From Leptoclinus maculatus (Eukaryota; Chordata; Actinopteri; Perciformes; Stichaeidae): a stretch of 64,000 bases of DNA. Below are positions 63,051-64,000 of the stretch, piece by piece (position 1 is the first letter of the stretch; each line of letters begins with the position of its first letter). The position numbers and the translations under genes were made by a program. The notes under the pieces were generated by a model that saw nothing but the letters and a program-made list of their open reading frames with translations, was not told the DNA's origin and did no database searches. The stretch spans positions 26,273,836-26,337,835 of the forward strand of contig JAVDOI010000003.1 in the NCBI GenBank assembly GCA_032191485.1, read 5' to 3'.

Positions 63051-64000
63051 TGAGTGAGTGAGTGAGAGTGTGCTGGAGCAAAGGCTGGTCCCTCTCACCA
63101 TGCTGAATTATAGCTGTGTCACTTCCAATCAGGTCTGTAATATTTCACACAAAGGCTGAGGAGTCCCAAATCCTCTGTCTGAGTGCATTTGTTCATCTGC
63201 CTGCTCTAAAAGCAGAACTCTTTGATTATACCTGGAGAATTGGACCATATTGCTTAAAATGTAGAACAGGTAGATATAGATGTAATAACACTTATAATAA
63301 ACTTAATAATATGGAGAATTTCAGTTTCAGAGACTTTTGGTTCCTGCATTCGTGTGACTTTTAAAGAATGAAAGTAACAAAATAAATAGTGCACTGAATT
63401 AGCATTTTTATTTTGAATACTTTTAATTTCATTTTTAATTCTCAGGAAAGAATTAAGAATAATTTGACCCTCTGGTATGAATCATTCATTCTTTCATTTA
63501 TTCATTTTTTTGCACCTGCCCCTTAGAGAGTCTGTGCATGCCGCTGCAGTGCTCTGTCGCCATCTACAAATGCTTTTTGTAGCTAAAAGTAGAGCAAGAC
63601 CTGCAGCATTGTAACTAAATTTGGAAATTTTTTCAAGAAATTTGTCTCTTTGAGAGGAAAACCTTAAGTATCAATCACGACCTTTTATTATTAAAGAGTA
63701 CCATAACTTCTGTTGTATTTTATGGAACCAAGCAACCAATCTACTTCCTGTTTACACCGGCACCCTCGTGCCCAGTGTACGTGAATAGTCACGTGATATT
63801 CGTTTTCAGGCGTGTTCGCGCGGACGGAAAACATTTCTAAAACGATGCTGAAACGCCCGTGTGGACGGAGACTGTTTTCGTTTTAAAACCCTGTTTCAAA
63901 AGAGAAACGTATCAGTGTGGACGTAGCCTAACTTCCTCCCAACTGCCAAACTGTACAAATATACACAGTTAGATGGATTTAATGCAGGATGTAGAATGAT
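61246..64000. other. Intergenic to the window edge
   Basis: Bases 61380-61770 (agctaattgccagatttagt, aataactggctgtctgcatt) resemble conserved non-coding DNA by eye. The end (63770-63930: cgttttcaggcgtgttcgcg, gaaacgcccgtgtggacgg, cgtatcagtgtggacgtagc) resembles the edge of a dispersed repeat cut by the window end. Confidence 0.4.
63014..63066. repeat. Compound GT / GTGA microsatellite
   Basis: (GT)n to about 63048, followed by four or five gagt units. Confidence 0.97.

Overview
The window looks like nuclear DNA of a teleost fish, probably a percomorph. Three signs point there: split genes with GT-AG introns, abundant CA/GA microsatellites, and dispersed repeats of kinds I recognise from percomorph genomes (the family whose copies carry an 'agcttagcttagcataaagactgg' type core, and the family carrying 'ctactggccagcaggg'). 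No prokaryotic, organellar or viral gene was recognised. No tRNA, rRNA or CRISPR array was found by eye.

Layout. Bases 1-32,500 hold no gene I can support. They contain microsatellites, several miniature inverted-repeat elements, short telomere-like runs and a few stretches that read like conserved non-coding DNA. Bases 33,077-36,054 (minus strand) hold a complete six-exon mitochondrial carrier gene, best matched to slc25a47. Bases 37,091-40,881 (plus strand) hold a complete four-exon slc25a29, the mitochondrial basic amino acid carrier, with a 3'UTR to about 42,815. The two carriers are divergent, with start codons about 1 kb apart, and share their first two intron positions. Bases 45,181-47,162 (plus) hold a six-exon type I membrane protein with two Ig-like domains and a tail bearing an ITIM and an ITSM, so a likely inhibitory immune receptor with no name I can assign. 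Bases 50,938-53,146 (plus) hold vertnin (vrtn) in two coding exons, with a probable non-coding first exon ending at 50,280 and a 3'UTR to about 54,195. Bases 54,200-64,000 have no recognised gene but contain a 1.45-kb palindromic foldback element (59,254-60,699).

Functionally the window does not hold one pathway. The two carriers form an old divergent pair that import metabolites into mitochondria. The Ig receptor and vertnin are unrelated neighbours. The strongest items for follow-up are the Ig receptor (PD-1-like ITIM/ITSM order and the same four-cysteine pattern in both Ig domains), the reading of vertnin's N-terminal half as an OTU-like fold without its catalytic cysteine, and the large foldback element.

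All exon boundaries were placed by hand from splice consensus and reading-frame continuity. Family assignments rest on remembered family sequences, not on a search.
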